The notes under the pieces were generated by a model. It did not search any database. It saw only the letters and a program-made list of their open reading frames with translations, and was not told the origin of the DNA. The translations under genes were made by a program, and so were the position numbers. Positions 35,451 through 45,557 of a stretch of DNA of 64,000 bases are shown here, one piece after another. This stretch comes from Nocardia huaxiensis (GTDB lineage: Bacteria > Actinomycetota > Actinomycetes > Mycobacteriales > Mycobacteriaceae), in contig NZ_CP059399.1 of the NCBI RefSeq assembly GCF_013744875.1, positions 6,448,001 through 6,512,000 on the forward strand, in the 5' to 3' direction. Every line of letters starts with the position of its first letter. Within the stretch, counting starts at the first letter, position 1.

Positions 35451-36227
35451 TCACGCCTTGACGGAGGACTTCGGCGCCGGCAGGTGTCCGGCCTTGCGGA
35501 CCGCCCACACCGTGACCACGAGCGCGACCGCGGTCAGCGGCCAGCCCATGGCAATGCGCGCGACCGCTAGCAGACCGGTGCTGTCGGCGTTGTACAGGTG
35601 ATGCTGCACCACGTAGCGGGCCGTGAACACGACCGCCCACACCGCGGTCGCCAGATCGTAGAGACGCACCGCGCGGCGATCCGAACGCCAGTCGGTGCCG
35701 TGACCGTTCAGCACACCCCAGATGACGCCCGCCAGCGGCCAGCGCACGATGAGCGAGAGCACGAACGCGCCCGCGTACACGAGACTCGCGTAGATGCCGA
35801 ACAGGAAGAACCCCTTGGCTTCTCCCATCCGGTACGCGATGAACGCGCAGATGCCGACACCCAGGAATCCGGAAATCGCGGGCTGGATCGGGCCCTTGCG
35901 CACGAGTCGCCAGATCAGGATCCCGGTCGCCACACCCAGGGCCGCCCAGATGGCGGTGGTGAGCCCGCGCCAGGTATTGATCGGCACGAATACCAGCACC
36001 GGCAGCGACGAGTAGATCAGGCCGCTGATGCCGCCCAACTGCTCCAGCAGCGACTGCTCGACCTCTTCCTCGAACTTCTCCTCGATCTCGGTGCGCAGAT
36101 CGTGACCGGAGTGACCGGTGAGCTCGGACTCGGCGTCGGCCCAGGCCGCCGCGGTGCTGTCGTCGAGATCGCCGCGGGTCGAGGTGGGCTCGAAGCCCTC
36201 GTCGTTGCTGCTGGCAGGTATCGGCAT
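35451..36227 (-). CDS. DUF3159 membrane protein
   Basis: 258 residues. An acidic cytosolic N-terminus of about 65 residues (EIEEKFEEEVEQSLLEQLGG) precedes six to seven hydrophobic segments. The conserved IRWPLAGVIWGVLNG and DLATAVWAVVFTARYVVQ blocks identify DUF3159 (Rv2693c). Function unknown. It starts 3 bp after the stop of the OB-fold gene, so the two form an operon, and it follows the order of the mycobacterial locus. Confidence 0.82.
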   Translation of the reverse strand: MPIPASSNDEGFEPTSTRGDLDDSTAAAWADAESELTGHSGHDLRTEIEEKFEEEVEQSLLEQLGGISGLIYSSLPVLVFVPINTWRGLTTAIWAALGVATGILIWRLVRKGPIQPAISGFLGVGICAFIAYRMGEAKGFFLFGIYASLVYAGAFVLSLIVRWPLAGVIWGVLNGHGTDWRSDRRAVRLYDLATAVWAVVFTARYVVQHHLYNADSTGLLAVARIAMGWPLTAVALVVTVWAVRKAGHLPAPKSSVKA

Positions 36228-36230
36228 ACG

Positions 36231-36623
36231 TCAGGAATTCTCGCGCAGTTCGTAGTAGGGGTTGAAGATCACTTTGCCGCCATCGCGTTCACCGATGCGG
36301 CCGCGGACCAGAATACGGCGGCCCGGCTCGATTCCCGGAATGCGACGCCGCCCGATCCACACCAGCGCGATGGAATCGGTGCCGTCGAAGAACTCCGCCT
36401 CGACCTCCGCGCCCGCCGACTTGGGACAGGCCTCCACACTGCGCAGCCGGCCGAGCATGGTGACCTCTTCACCACGGCGACATTCCGATGCCCGACAAGC
36501 CCCCGACGCCGACGACGTCTCAGCGAGCTCCTCGGCGTCCAAACGATCCAGATCCTCGGTCAGCCGGCGACTGAGCCGCCGGAAATAACCCGAGGGGGTG
36601 TCTTTCCCACCCGCGGATGGCAT
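36231..36623 (-). CDS. OB-fold nucleic-acid-binding protein
   Basis: 130 residues. About 45-130 form a single OB-fold strand order: EEVTMLGRLRSVEACP, AEFFDGTDSIALVWIGRRR, RRILVRGRIGERDG. This resembles the RecG/AsRS-type nucleic-acid-binding wedge and Rv2694c. The N-terminus is helical and charged. First gene of a pair with the DUF3159 protein. The partner nucleic acid is unknown. Confidence 0.82.
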   Translation of the reverse strand: MPSAGGKDTPSGYFRRLSRRLTEDLDRLDAEELAETSSASGACRASECRRGEEVTMLGRLRSVEACPKSAGAEVEAEFFDGTDSIALVWIGRRRIPGIEPGRRILVRGRIGERDGGKVIFNPYYELRENS

Positions 36624-36806
36624 CTTGCACGTTCTCCTAGCAAGACGGCGTGGGTCTCACGTCGTTGTCTTCCCACAAACCTGGTGGGTGTCTGCCCACA
36701 CGACCCGGCTGTGGCCGTACATCGCCACTGTAGATGCCCCGGCCACCCGCTGCCACGCGTGCCCTGCTCTTTCCGGGCTTGCCGTGTCGCCCGTTACGCT
36801 CCCCCG

Positions 36807-37571
36807 GTGCCCGATCTCCCCCGTCCGGACCACGCCGCCCCGGCCCCGGAACCCGCTCCGCCGCATGCCACCGCGCCGCTGACCCCGGTCACGGCGGTCG
36901 CGCTGCCCGGCACCGGCTCCGATGCCCACTTCGCCCGGCGCGCCTTCGAAGCCGCCTGCGCCGCAGCCGATCTGCCCTGCCACGCGGTGGACCCGGATCC
37001 GCGGCATATCATCGGGAGTTATCAGGATGCCCTCGCGGCCGCCGCCGAGCACGGGCCGATCCTCATCGCGGGCATTTCCCTCGGCGCGGCCGTGGCCGTG
37101 GATTGGGCTGCCCGCCACCCGGATTCGGTCGCGGGCGTGATCGCGGCCCTCCCGGCCTGGACCGGCTACGACACCACCGGCTGCCCGGCCGCGCTGAGCG
37201 CCGCCGCCACCGCCGCCGCCCTGCGCGCCGACGGCCTCGAGTCCGTCATCGACATGATGCGCTCCTCCAGCCCCGCCTGGCTGGCCGAAGCGCTCACCCG
37301 TTCCTGGCGCTCCCAATGGCCCGATCTCCCAGCGGCATTGGACGAGGCCGCCGCCTACCACTGGCCCGAACCCGAGCTGCTGGCCGCGGTGAAAGCCCCC
37401 GTCGCGCTCATCACGGCCGTCGACGACCCGGTACACCCCTGGGCCGTCGCCGAGCAGTGGGCCGGTCTCCTCCCGAACGCCACCCTGCACCGCATCACCC
37501 TCGACGAATTGGGTTCGGACCCGGCCATTCTCGGCCGCCGCGGCCTCGAGTGGCTGCTCACCGCCCCGTGA
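36807..37571 (+). CDS. Alpha/beta hydrolase
   Basis: 254 residues from GTG 36807. The start TAVALPGTGSDAHFARRAF is followed by the nucleophile elbow ILIAGISLGAAVAVDWAARHP (GxSxG with Ser), a late Asp in ITAVDDPVHPWAVAEQW and a His further on. Corresponds in position to Rv2695. Substrate unknown; esterase or thioesterase activity is plausible. It diverges from the OB-fold gene. Confidence 0.8.
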   Translation: MPDLPRPDHAAPAPEPAPPHATAPLTPVTAVALPGTGSDAHFARRAFEAACAAADLPCHAVDPDPRHIIGSYQDALAAAAEHGPILIAGISLGAAVAVDWAARHPDSVAGVIAALPAWTGYDTTGCPAALSAAATAAALRADGLESVIDMMRSSSPAWLAEALTRSWRSQWPDLPAALDEAAAYHWPEPELLAAVKAPVALITAVDDPVHPWAVAEQWAGLLPNATLHRITLDELGSDPAILGRRGLEWLLTAP

Positions 37572-37592
37572 GCCGGGCTTCCGGCCGACGAG

Positions 37593-37626
37593 AACGCCCT
37601 CCACACCGACTGGTGCGGAGGGCGTT
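37593..37626. terminator. Bidirectional terminator hairpin
   Basis: AACGCCCTCCACACC pairs with GGTGCGGAGGGCGTT (one mismatch) around GACT, between convergent genes. The plus strand continues GCTGTCGCTTTC, so the T-run is weak. Confidence 0.7.
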
Positions 37627-37661
37627 GCTGTCGCTTTCGGTTGTCGCCAACCAGGATTCGG

Positions 37662-38513
37662 CTAGTTCAGGCCGAGCTGCTGCATGGCCGAGCCTTCGGC
37701 GCCACGGCGCGGCTCCTGATTGGCCGGGGGTGTGACGCCCTGGTAGGGCTGTCCGCCCTGCATGGCGGCGAGCTGGGCGGCCATGGCCTGCTGCTGCGCC
37801 TGCAACTGCTGCTGATGCGCGGCGGCGAGCTGGTCGGCCAGCTCCTGGGGTAGGACCACCGGAAGCGGTTCGCGCACGGGCAACGGTTCGTCGCCGCGCC
37901 GGACCACGGTCTCACCGAGGATGGTGCGGGCCGCGGCCACCAGCGGACTGTTGTCGTCGGCCGAGCCGGAGGGACCGGCCGCCACCAGGCGAACCATCCA
38001 GCGATGCCCGTCGACGCCGATGAAACGCAGGTCCGCGCCCTCGGTGACGGCGTGCAGCTCCCGGCCCCACGGACCGTTCTGCACCGACACCTGCGCGCCG
38101 TCCTTGCGCAGGGTCTCCGCGAGATCGGCTGCGACGGCACGCCATTGGCCCGGCGACTTGGGAGCCGCGTACGCAGCCACCGTGATCCGCCCGTGCTGGG
38201 TGGCCAGGTGCACCGCCTGCGGGGTCCCGTCCGGGGTCATCTCGACCTGCAGCTGTCCGCCCGGCGGCACCGGCACGATCACCGAGCCGAGATCCAGCCG
38301 CTGGTCGGCGACGGTTTCGAGGCGGTCGGCGACGTCGTCGTAGTCGTAGGGCCCGGTGCGGTCCCCCGGCCCCTGGTCCGCGTAGTCGTCGCCGAAATCC
38401 TCGGCGTCGTAATCGACTTCGTCGTATTCGGCGTAGTCCTCGGTGTACTGATCGTCGTCGTACTGCGACTCCGCCGGTCTGTCACCCTTGCGATTCTTGC
38501 GCCCGAACACCAT
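37662..38513 (-). CDS. DUF3710-family protein
   Basis: 283 residues, beginning MVFGRKNRKG. ATG 38513 lies 7 bases after GGAGG and 3 bp beyond the dut stop; another ATG at 38519 sits on the ribosome site. The strongly acidic segment (residues 15-55, many Asp, Glu and Tyr) is followed by the DUF3710 core IVPVPPGGQLQVEM and GPWGRELHAVTEG, and a Gln-rich coiled tail (QQQLQAQQQAMAAQ). Corresponds to Rv2696c; function unknown. Translationally linked to dut. Confidence 0.85.
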   Translation of the reverse strand: MVFGRKNRKGDRPAESQYDDDQYTEDYAEYDEVDYDAEDFGDDYADQGPGDRTGPYDYDDVADRLETVADQRLDLGSVIVPVPPGGQLQVEMTPDGTPQAVHLATQHGRITVAAYAAPKSPGQWRAVAADLAETLRKDGAQVSVQNGPWGRELHAVTEGADLRFIGVDGHRWMVRLVAAGPSGSADDNSPLVAAARTILGETVVRRGDEPLPVREPLPVVLPQELADQLAAAHQQQLQAQQQAMAAQLAAMQGGQPYQGVTPPANQEPRRGAEGSAMQQLGLN

Positions 38514-38515
38514 GG

Positions 38516-39016
38516 TCATGCCTCCTTGCCGGCCGAACGACCCGCCCCACCGGACTCCGCGGCCAGGCTCGCGTGCCCGCCGCTCGATCCGTATCCTCCT
38601 GCGCCGCGCTCGGTTTCGTCGAGCGCGTCCACCTCGACAAAGTCGACCAGCTCCACCTTCTGCACCAGCAGCTGCGCGATCCGGTCACCCCGCCGGAGCT
38701 CGACCGGAGTCCGGAGATCGTGATTGATCAAGCACACCTTGATCTCACCGCGATACCCGGCGTCGACCGTGCCGGGGGTGTTGACGACGGACAGACCATG
38801 TTTGGCGGCCAGCCCGGATCTCGGATGGATGAGCCCCACCGTCCCGATCGGGAGGGCGATGGCGATACCGGTGCCGACGAGCACCCGCTCCCCCGGTTCG
38901 ATGATGACGTCCTCGGTGGTGCACAGGTCCACGCCCGCGTCACCCTCGTGGGCACGCGTCGGTACGGGGATGCCGGGATCGAGCCGCAGCAGGCGAATAG
39001 GTGGAATACCGGTCAC
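38516..39016 (-). CDS. dut: Deoxyuridine 5'-triphosphate nucleotidohydrolase (dUTPase)
   Basis: 166 residues, GTG start at 39016. All five trimeric dUTPase motifs are visible: [43 protein letters not shown] and [11 protein letters not shown]. It splits dUTP to dUMP and pyrophosphate, keeping uracil out of DNA and supplying thymidylate synthesis. Cotranscribed with the DUF3710 gene, as in mycobacteria. Divergent from the DUF3093 gene. Confidence 0.96.
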   Translation of the reverse strand: MTGIPPIRLLRLDPGIPVPTRAHEGDAGVDLCTTEDVIIEPGERVLVGTGIAIALPIGTVGLIHPRSGLAAKHGLSVVNTPGTVDAGYRGEIKVCLINHDLRTPVELRRGDRIAQLLVQKVELVDFVEVDALDETERGAGGYGSSGGHASLAAESGGAGRSAGKEA

Positions 39017-39068
39017 GTAGCACGAGCCTACGCGTATCGGCCCCCGCTCAGTCGCCTAGTCTGGTGTC

Positions 39069-39578
39069 GTGTCCGACCAGTCCTCTCAGGTGAGCATGGA
39101 ATCCCAGCAAACGACGAAGCCGATCTACACCGAGCGCCTCTGGGTGCCGCTGTGGTGGTGGCCCGTCGGGTTCGGCATCGCCGGGCTGATGGCGGCCGAA
39201 ATCCACATGGGCGCACCGGGAGTGCGGGCGTGGCTGCCGTATGTGGTGCTGTTCGCGATCGCGACGTGGGTGCTGCTGTGGTTCTCGCGGCACAAGGTGG
39301 AGGTGGCCCTCGACTCGGCCGGCACCCCGGAATTGCGAGTGGACCGCGCCCACCTGCCCGCCACCTTCGTGTCGCGGGCGGCTGCGGTGCCGGCCAGCGC
39401 GAAGAGCGCGGCGCTGGGCCGTCAGCTCGACCCCGCCGCCTTCGTCCAACATCGGGCCTGGATCGGCCCGCTGGTTCTACTCGTTCTCGACGATCCGGAC
39501 GACCCGACACCGTACTGGTTGGTCAGTACGCGTCGGCCCGAACAGATCATCAGCGCCCTGGGCCTGGCTGTCGCTTAG
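39069..39578 (+). CDS. DUF3093 membrane protein
   Basis: 169 residues from GTG 39069. Two hydrophobic segments (WVPLWWWPVGFGIAGLMAA and WLPYVVLFAIATWVLLWF, about residues 25-70) precede a cytosolic beta-rich domain ending PYWLVSTRRPEQIISAL. Matches DUF3093 and the position of Rv2698. Function unknown. Confidence 0.82.
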   Translation: MSDQSSQVSMESQQTTKPIYTERLWVPLWWWPVGFGIAGLMAAEIHMGAPGVRAWLPYVVLFAIATWVLLWFSRHKVEVALDSAGTPELRVDRAHLPATFVSRAAAVPASAKSAALGRQLDPAAFVQHRAWIGPLVLLVLDDPDDPTPYWLVSTRRPEQIISALGLAVA

Positions 39579-39626
39579 CGAAATTCGTGTGGTCAGGCTG
39601 CGCTGAAGATGGCCGAGAAGTCTTGA

Positions 39627-39650
39627 CCGCGCTCGGCGTGCCGAGCGCGG
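39627..39650. terminator. Hairpin between convergent DUF3093 and DUF4193 genes
   Basis: CCGCGCTCGG pairs perfectly with CCGAGCGCGG around CGTG. It lies between two convergent stops and could serve both transcripts; no T-run. Confidence 0.55.
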
Positions 39651-39690
39651 ACTGACGGAATATCCCTGTTCAGGGCTGTGCGGTCGAAAC

Positions 39691-39993
39691 TTAGGCCGCG
39701 CAGTCCATGCAGATCAGCTGTCCACCGGCCTCATTGGCCAGTCGGCTGCGGTGGTGCACCAGGAAGCAGCTGGAGCAGGTGAACTCGTCGGCCTGCTTCG
39801 GGATGACCCGAACCGAGAGCACCTCCTCCGACAGATCCGCGCCGGGAAGCTCGAACGACTCCGCGGTATCGGATTCGTCGATATCCACGACGGCGGACGC
39901 GGCCTCGTTGCGACGAGCCTTCAGCTCCTCGAGCGAGTCCTCCGAAACCTCGTCGGATTCACTGCGCCGCGGTGCGTCATAGTCGGTTGCCAT
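39691..39993 (-). CDS. DUF4193 small zinc-ribbon-like protein
   Basis: 100 residues. The N-terminus is charged (SDEVSEDSLEELKARRNEA) and the C-terminus has CSSC at about 74-77 and CMDC near the end, enough to bind one zinc. Matches DUF4193 of actinobacteria and the position of Rv2699c. Its equivalents lie next to cei and are often linked to growth, but no activity is established. Confidence 0.85.
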   Translation of the reverse strand: MATDYDAPRRSESDEVSEDSLEELKARRNEAASAVVDIDESDTAESFELPGADLSEEVLSVRVIPKQADEFTCSSCFLVHHRSRLANEAGGQLICMDCAA

Positions 39994-40369
39994 GTCGTCT
40001 TCCCCTCGTCCTTACTCCGTATATCCCGGACCGGCTCACTCCTCGCCGATTCCGGGTGGAATCGGTTCGGGGTGCGCCGCCCCGCCCGTGGTGTACGTCA
40101 CGCGTACACCGGTCCCCGATCGGGCCGGATGCTCTGGATCCGCACCGGATCGCGCTCGGTCAACGCAGGACATGCCCTTGTTGTTCCCGAAATCGAACCC
40201 CCGATTCAACCCGGGCGATACGATCTGGGCCGCCAGACAATAGCGGACCCTAGGGCAAAAGTCGCAATCAAAACACACGCGATTCGAAACTGAGGGTCAA
40301 TCGTCACCGCCGAGGCAACACTCTGAGACCTTGCACGCGGTCACCGCGACGTTTTCGTAGAGTAGTGCC
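39994..40369. other. 376-bp divergent region between DUF4193 and cei
   Basis: Contains promoters for both neighbours. No credible gene was found despite several overlapping open stretches, which lack ribosome sites and protein-like composition. No hairpin recognised. The part 40255-40370 is AT-richer, in keeping with a cei promoter. Confidence 0.45.
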
Positions 40370-41044
40370 GTGGTTTCACTGATCACCCAAGGTAATGCGA
40401 CCGATCCCGAGGGCCGGCGCTTCATCCGGCGACGCTGGGAACCGTGGGCGGCCATGGTGGGCGTCATAGCCGTGATCTGCGTCGCGGTGTGGGTCAAGGC
40501 ACTCACGACGACCGAGGACAGCCAGGCGGCGATGGCCTGCAATTCGCCCAGCCCGGCCTCGGGCACCTCCACGGTGCAGCCCGCGCAACTGGGCTCCCGG
40601 GTCTCCTCCTCCCGGCTACGTGATGTGGAACCGGCGTCGCTGGCCAAGACCAGGGTCCGCGTCTACAACGCGAACGGGCAGCGCGGTCAGGCCGCGCATG
40701 TGGCGTCGGGGCTGAGCGATCTCGGTTTCGCCAGCGCGCCCGAGGCGTTCGGTAACGATCCGGTGTACGTGAACGGCGATCTGGAATGCATGGGCCAGAT
40801 CCGGTTCGGCGTGAACGGGCGGCCCGGGGCCTCGGCCCTGCAACTGGTCGCGCCGTGCGCGGAGCTGATCGAGGATTCGCGCACCGACGACACCGTGGAT
40901 CTGGTGCTGGGCTCGCTGTTCCGCGATCTGCGGCCGAGCACCGACGCCGAGGAGGTGCTGCGGTCGCTGAAGAACCCGGTGCAGGGCGCGGGTTCGGGCA
41001 TCGACCCGAAACTGCTCGAAGCCGCCCGCCACGCCAAGTGCTGA
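40370..41044 (+). CDS. cei: Cell envelope integrity protein Cei (LytR_C domain)
   Basis: 224 residues from GTG 40370. A single N-terminal transmembrane segment (about 28-45, AAMVGVIAVICVAVWV) anchors an outer domain. The LytR_C fold begins KTRVRVYNANGQRGQAAHVASGL, with the conserved LGF and three Cys able to form disulphides. Corresponds to Rv2700/Cei, required for envelope integrity in mycobacteria. Terminated by the hairpin at 41063. Confidence 0.87.
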   Translation: MVSLITQGNATDPEGRRFIRRRWEPWAAMVGVIAVICVAVWVKALTTTEDSQAAMACNSPSPASGTSTVQPAQLGSRVSSSRLRDVEPASLAKTRVRVYNANGQRGQAAHVASGLSDLGFASAPEAFGNDPVYVNGDLECMGQIRFGVNGRPGASALQLVAPCAELIEDSRTDDTVDLVLGSLFRDLRPSTDAEEVLRSLKNPVQGAGSGIDPKLLEAARHAKC

Positions 41045-41062
41045 ACTGACCCTCACGAACCC

Positions 41063-41103
41063 GAATCGCCGCGTCCACCTGGGGACGCGGCGATTCCTTT
41101 TTC
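41063..41103 (+). terminator. Rho-independent terminator of cei
   Basis: GAATCGCCGCGTCC pairs perfectly with GGACGCGGCGATTC (14 bp, 6-nt loop), followed by CTTTTTTCG. The T-run makes this the clearest intrinsic terminator of the window. Confidence 0.9.
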
Positions 41104-41128
41104 GTGCCTGCTCGTGTCTACCCGGCTG

Positions 41129-41995
41129 TCAGTTGCCTGGGATAGGGGTGGTGACACCCAGTTTGTCCAACAGACCGGTCAGTTCGTCAGCGATGCCGGG
41201 GGCTGCAGCGAGCACCAATTCGCCGTCCGCACTGCGGGATTGGGGCGAGGGCAGCAGCAGACGCGCACCCGCCTCGGCCGCGATCAGCTCACCCGCGGCG
41301 CGGTCCCACAGGTTCAGGCCGTGCTCGTAATAGGCGTCCACGCGGCCCTCGGCCACCATGCACAGATCCAGCGCGGCCGAGCCCATCCGGCGAATGTCGC
41401 GAATGTGCGGCAACACCTCGGCGATGAGCTGGCCCTGCCGGACGCGACGCGCCGTGGCGTAGGCGAAGCCGGTGGCGACCAGGGACATGGCCACGGACTC
41501 GACCTCGTTGCAGCGCAAGGGAATCGGGTCCGCGCCGGGCTGGGTGCGGTGCGCGCCGAGGCCCAGGCCCGCGCTGTAGGTGACCCCGCGCGCCACGTCG
41601 GCGACCGCGCCCGCCACCGATCGGCCGCCGCGCACGGCCGCCACCGACACCGAGTAGGAGGGCAGGCCGTAGACGAAGTTCACGGTGCCGTCGATGGGGT
41701 CGACCACCCAGTGCACGGTCTCGGATTCCGCGTCGAGGGTGCCGCCGTTCTCCTCGCCGACCACTTCGTCGCCGGGGCGCAGTTCGGCCACCAGACTGCG
41801 GACCAACTGCTCGGTCTCGGTGTCGACTATGGTCACCGGGTCCACGGCATTGCTCTTGGACTGCACGGCATCCCCGTCGTGCCCGCCGGGACCGAAGACC
41901 TCGGGGCGACGGGAACGCACGTGGGCGGCCGCGGTTTCGGCCAGATGCACCGCTACACGCCGAAGTTCGGCGATCTCGGTCTGCTCGGGGCTCAT
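41129..41995 (-). CDS. suhB: Inositol-1-monophosphatase family protein
   Basis: 288 residues if started at ATG 41995; an earlier ATG at 42046 would add 17 residues. Metal and phosphate motifs are GEENGG, VVDPIDGTVNFVYGLP and the late LNLWDRAAGELI (WDxAAG). The enzyme dephosphorylates myo-inositol phosphate for phosphatidylinositol, PIMs and mycothiol. Corresponds to SuhB (Rv2701c). I chose 41995 because the family N-terminus begins there and neither ATG has a ribosome site. Divergent from ppgK. Confidence 0.9.
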   Translation of the reverse strand: MSPEQTEIAELRRVAVHLAETAAAHVRSRRPEVFGPGGHDGDAVQSKSNAVDPVTIVDTETEQLVRSLVAELRPGDEVVGEENGGTLDAESETVHWVVDPIDGTVNFVYGLPSYSVSVAAVRGGRSVAGAVADVARGVTYSAGLGLGAHRTQPGADPIPLRCNEVESVAMSLVATGFAYATARRVRQGQLIAEVLPHIRDIRRMGSAALDLCMVAEGRVDAYYEHGLNLWDRAAGELIAAEAGARLLLPSPQSRSADGELVLAAAPGIADELTGLLDKLGVTTPIPGN

Positions 41996-42115
41996 GATCG
42001 TGTTGGATGCGGACTGGGTGAAATCGGATTCCGGCACGAGGTCCATCGCAGCACAGTTCCGGCGGAGCGACCATTAGGCTGGTCCAACGGCATCAGAACA
42101 GAACGAGGAGTCGTC

Positions 42116-42874
42116 ATGTCCGTTCGGGGGCACGCGTTCGGTATCGACATCGGTGGCAGCGGCGTCAAGGGCGCCGAGGTCGATCTGGCCACCGGTGATC
42201 TGGTACACGAACGCATCAAGGTCCCCACCCCGCATCCGGCGACCCCGAACGCGGTGGCGGACGCGGTGGCGAAGGTTGTGGCCCAGGCGGGTTGGGACGG
42301 TCCGGTCGGTATCACGCTGCCGAGTGTGGTCATCGACGGCACCGCGCGCAGCGCCGCCAATATCGACAAGTCCTGGATCGGCACCGATGCGCGCAAACTC
42401 TTCGCGACCGTCCTGGGCGGGCGTGAGGTGACGGTGCTCAACGACGCCGACGCCGCCGGGCTCGCCGAGGACCGCTACGGCGCGGCAAAGGATCTGAGCG
42501 GTTTGGTAATGCTGCTCACCTTCGGCACCGGCATCGGATCGGCTGTGATGTACCACGGCACGCTGGTGCCCAATACCGAACTCGGGCACATCGAAGTCGG
42601 TGGGGTGGAGGCCGAACACCGGGCCGCCGCCTCCATCAAGGACCGTGACGGTCTGAGCTATCCGGAGTGGGCCGCGGAAGTGAGCAAGGTCTTGATCACC
42701 CTGGAGAATCTGTTCTGGCCGAACGTGTTCGTGGCGGGCGGCGGAATCAGCCGTGACTTCGAACAATGGATTCCGTTGCTCACCAACAGAACCCCGGTGG
42801 TACCGGCCGATCTGAAGAACGCGGCGGGCATCGTCGGAGCGGCCTTGGCCGTGTCTGCCGGTATCGCACCGTAA
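42116..42874 (+). CDS. ppgK: Polyphosphate glucokinase
   Basis: 252 residues of the ROK/hexokinase type. FGIDIGGSGVKGAEVDL is the phosphate-binding start; VLNDADAAGLAE holds the catalytic Asp; LLTFGTGIGSA is the second phosphate loop; NTELGHIEVGG binds glucose. It phosphorylates glucose with inorganic polyphosphate and, in mycobacteria, also with ATP. ATG at 42116 after GAGGAG at 6 bases. sigA follows 150 bp downstream on the same strand. Confidence 0.95.
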   Translation: MSVRGHAFGIDIGGSGVKGAEVDLATGDLVHERIKVPTPHPATPNAVADAVAKVVAQAGWDGPVGITLPSVVIDGTARSAANIDKSWIGTDARKLFATVLGGREVTVLNDADAAGLAEDRYGAAKDLSGLVMLLTFGTGIGSAVMYHGTLVPNTELGHIEVGGVEAEHRAAASIKDRDGLSYPEWAAEVSKVLITLENLFWPNVFVAGGGISRDFEQWIPLLTNRTPVVPADLKNAAGIVGAALAVSAGIAP

Positions 42875-42892
42875 GCACACTGGTTCGATCGT

Positions 42893-42898
42893 TACAAT
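42893..42898 (+). promoter_or_regulatory. Possible -10 element upstream of sigA
   Basis: TACAAT lies 126 bp upstream of the sigA start in the ppgK-sigA gap. No good -35 hexamer is seen at the right distance, so this is only a candidate. Confidence 0.3.
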
Positions 42899-43023
42899 GG
42901 AACAAGCCCGGTGCTGAGCCGGTTAAACCAACCCGGCACTCGCGCCGGTTACCCCCGACAGACCGCTCCGCCGGATGACCACTCTGGCGTGACGCCGCAC
43001 GAGACCGTCACGAAAGGGCGTAC

Positions 43024-44428
<1,405 letters not shown>

Positions 44429-44448
<20 letters not shown>

Positions 44449-44523
44449 GTTCAAACCGACAAAGGCCCCTGAGCAGCAGCTTCAGGGGCCTTTCTCGTAT
44501 CTAGTGATGGGCACAACGCTCTC
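44429..44523 (+). repeat. sigA 3'-end repeat, copy 1 (candidate attL)
   Basis: Starts with TGCGCGACTATTTGGACTAA, the end of sigA, and runs through the terminator to CACAACGCTCTC. Two further copies lie at 47059 and 50112. All three share the first ten bases TGCGCGACTA; copies 1 and 2 are more alike after the stop codon than either is to copy 3. Confidence 0.8.
44461..44499 (+). terminator. Rho-independent terminator of sigA
   Basis: AAAGGCCCCTGA (44461-44472) pairs perfectly with TCAGGGGCCTTT (44482-44493) around a 9-nt loop, followed by CTCGTA. It lies 12 bp past the sigA stop. Confidence 0.88.
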
Positions 44524-44593
44524 AATCAAGATGTTGAGATGAAGAGAGGTCGCTCGATCAATCTCGCCGCGCTTCTACCATCCTGGTAACTAG

Positions 44594-44785
44594 CCCCGTG
44601 CGGAACGCAAGTCCGGCGAGACCGTCAATACATACGACTGCGGCGTCCGCATGTTCCCGGAATGGCGCGAAAACAACACCGAGCCACCGATCTTGGAACG
44701 AACGTGGGCGAACGCCTTCGTCGCCGACTTACTGGACTCCGACATGGAGGCTTCCACGGTTCCCGCTCAGGAGGGGCCGAAATAG
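44594..44785 (+). pseudogene. Truncated gene remnant (C-terminal fragment)
   Basis: After a stop at 44591 the frame reads a protein-like chain RKSGETVNTYDCGVRMF, then PEWRENNTEPPILERTWANA and FVADLLDSDMEAS to TAG 44785. The residues are normal for a folded protein, but there is no start codon except ATG 44651 inside the fragment and no ribosome site. It is best read as the end of a decayed gene. The family is not recognised. Confidence 0.4.
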
Positions 44786-45470
44786 CGTTCGTCTACTCGG
44801 TCGACCAGGTTGAGAAACGGCGTAGCCCGAGTTGGCGTGCATCCAGGCACCCAAAACTCGACGCGAAGACAGTGCTCTTCTCTCACGGATAACCAACTAC
44901 GCCAGCTCCGGAAAGCTTGCAGCGGCAAAGATTTTCGAGACCGACGACGCAATCGTCCGACCGGTGGTCGAGTTCGCCAGGCGCGCAAACGAATGCGCCG
45001 GAATCGTCACCATCCAGCGAGGCAAGGGTCGCGTCGACCCATTCGGGCCCCAAACGGGAACGCTCCATCGACAGATGCATCCGAGCCCGCCATACCCATC
45101 GCATTGCCGGCCCCCTCGTGTTGTGGCTGACAACCGCGGTAAGGTCTCGACTCCTACGCGCTGTACGAAACACTGGCCTACAGAGCCGAACTGGCACGCT
45201 GGCTCGGCGCTGGAAGCACCGACGGGCGGCCTGATGGCCATCGCCGTTTGGAGCACCTGGGGCATGGTCGACGACACACCCGAACCACTGCCGCTGCTCG
45301 CGCTGCGGGGGATGCACGAGGGCTGTATCTAGGCGACCTGTAGTCGATTTCACATCATTCATTGACACCGGCCGCGCGTTGACCAGCACCGATGAGGGTA
45401 GCGATACCGCGTCCACAACCGATCGCGTGCCACTCTTGTGCCGCTTCTTTCACCGAATAACACAAAAGGC
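44786..45470. other. Degenerate coding remnants in the first island
   Basis: Short protein-like stretches occur in different frames with no intact gene. Around 44895-45050 the plus strand reads SSGKLAAAKIFETDDAIVRP and VVEFARRANECAG; near 45150 another frame reads SYALYETLAYRAELARWLGA; near 45235 a third reads LMAIAVWSTWGMVDDTPEPL. These suggest one or two genes broken by frameshifts. Open frames covering 44832-45332 exist but have weak starts. Confidence 0.4.
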
Positions 45471-45499
45471 TTGCTCAATTCGCTGCACGTTGATATTCT
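45471..45499 (+). promoter_or_regulatory. Possible promoter of the HEPN-type gene
   Basis: TTGCTC (45471) and TATTCT (45494) are 17 bp apart, ahead of the gene at 45558. The match is partial (three and four of six bases), but the spacing is ideal and the stretch is AT-rich. Confidence 0.4.
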
Positions 45500-45557
45500 G
45501 CAGCACTGCTCAAGGTGCAGGGTGTCAGACTAGCCACTCGACCTGAAAGTACCCACG

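Noticed and set aside
39994..40369. Small genes in the DUF4193-cei gap
   Set aside because: Several short frames overlap on both strands without ribosome sites or plausible composition.
44832..45332. Intact 166-residue gene
   Set aside because: Starts at TTG without a ribosome site and only part of the frame is protein-like; treated as remnant.
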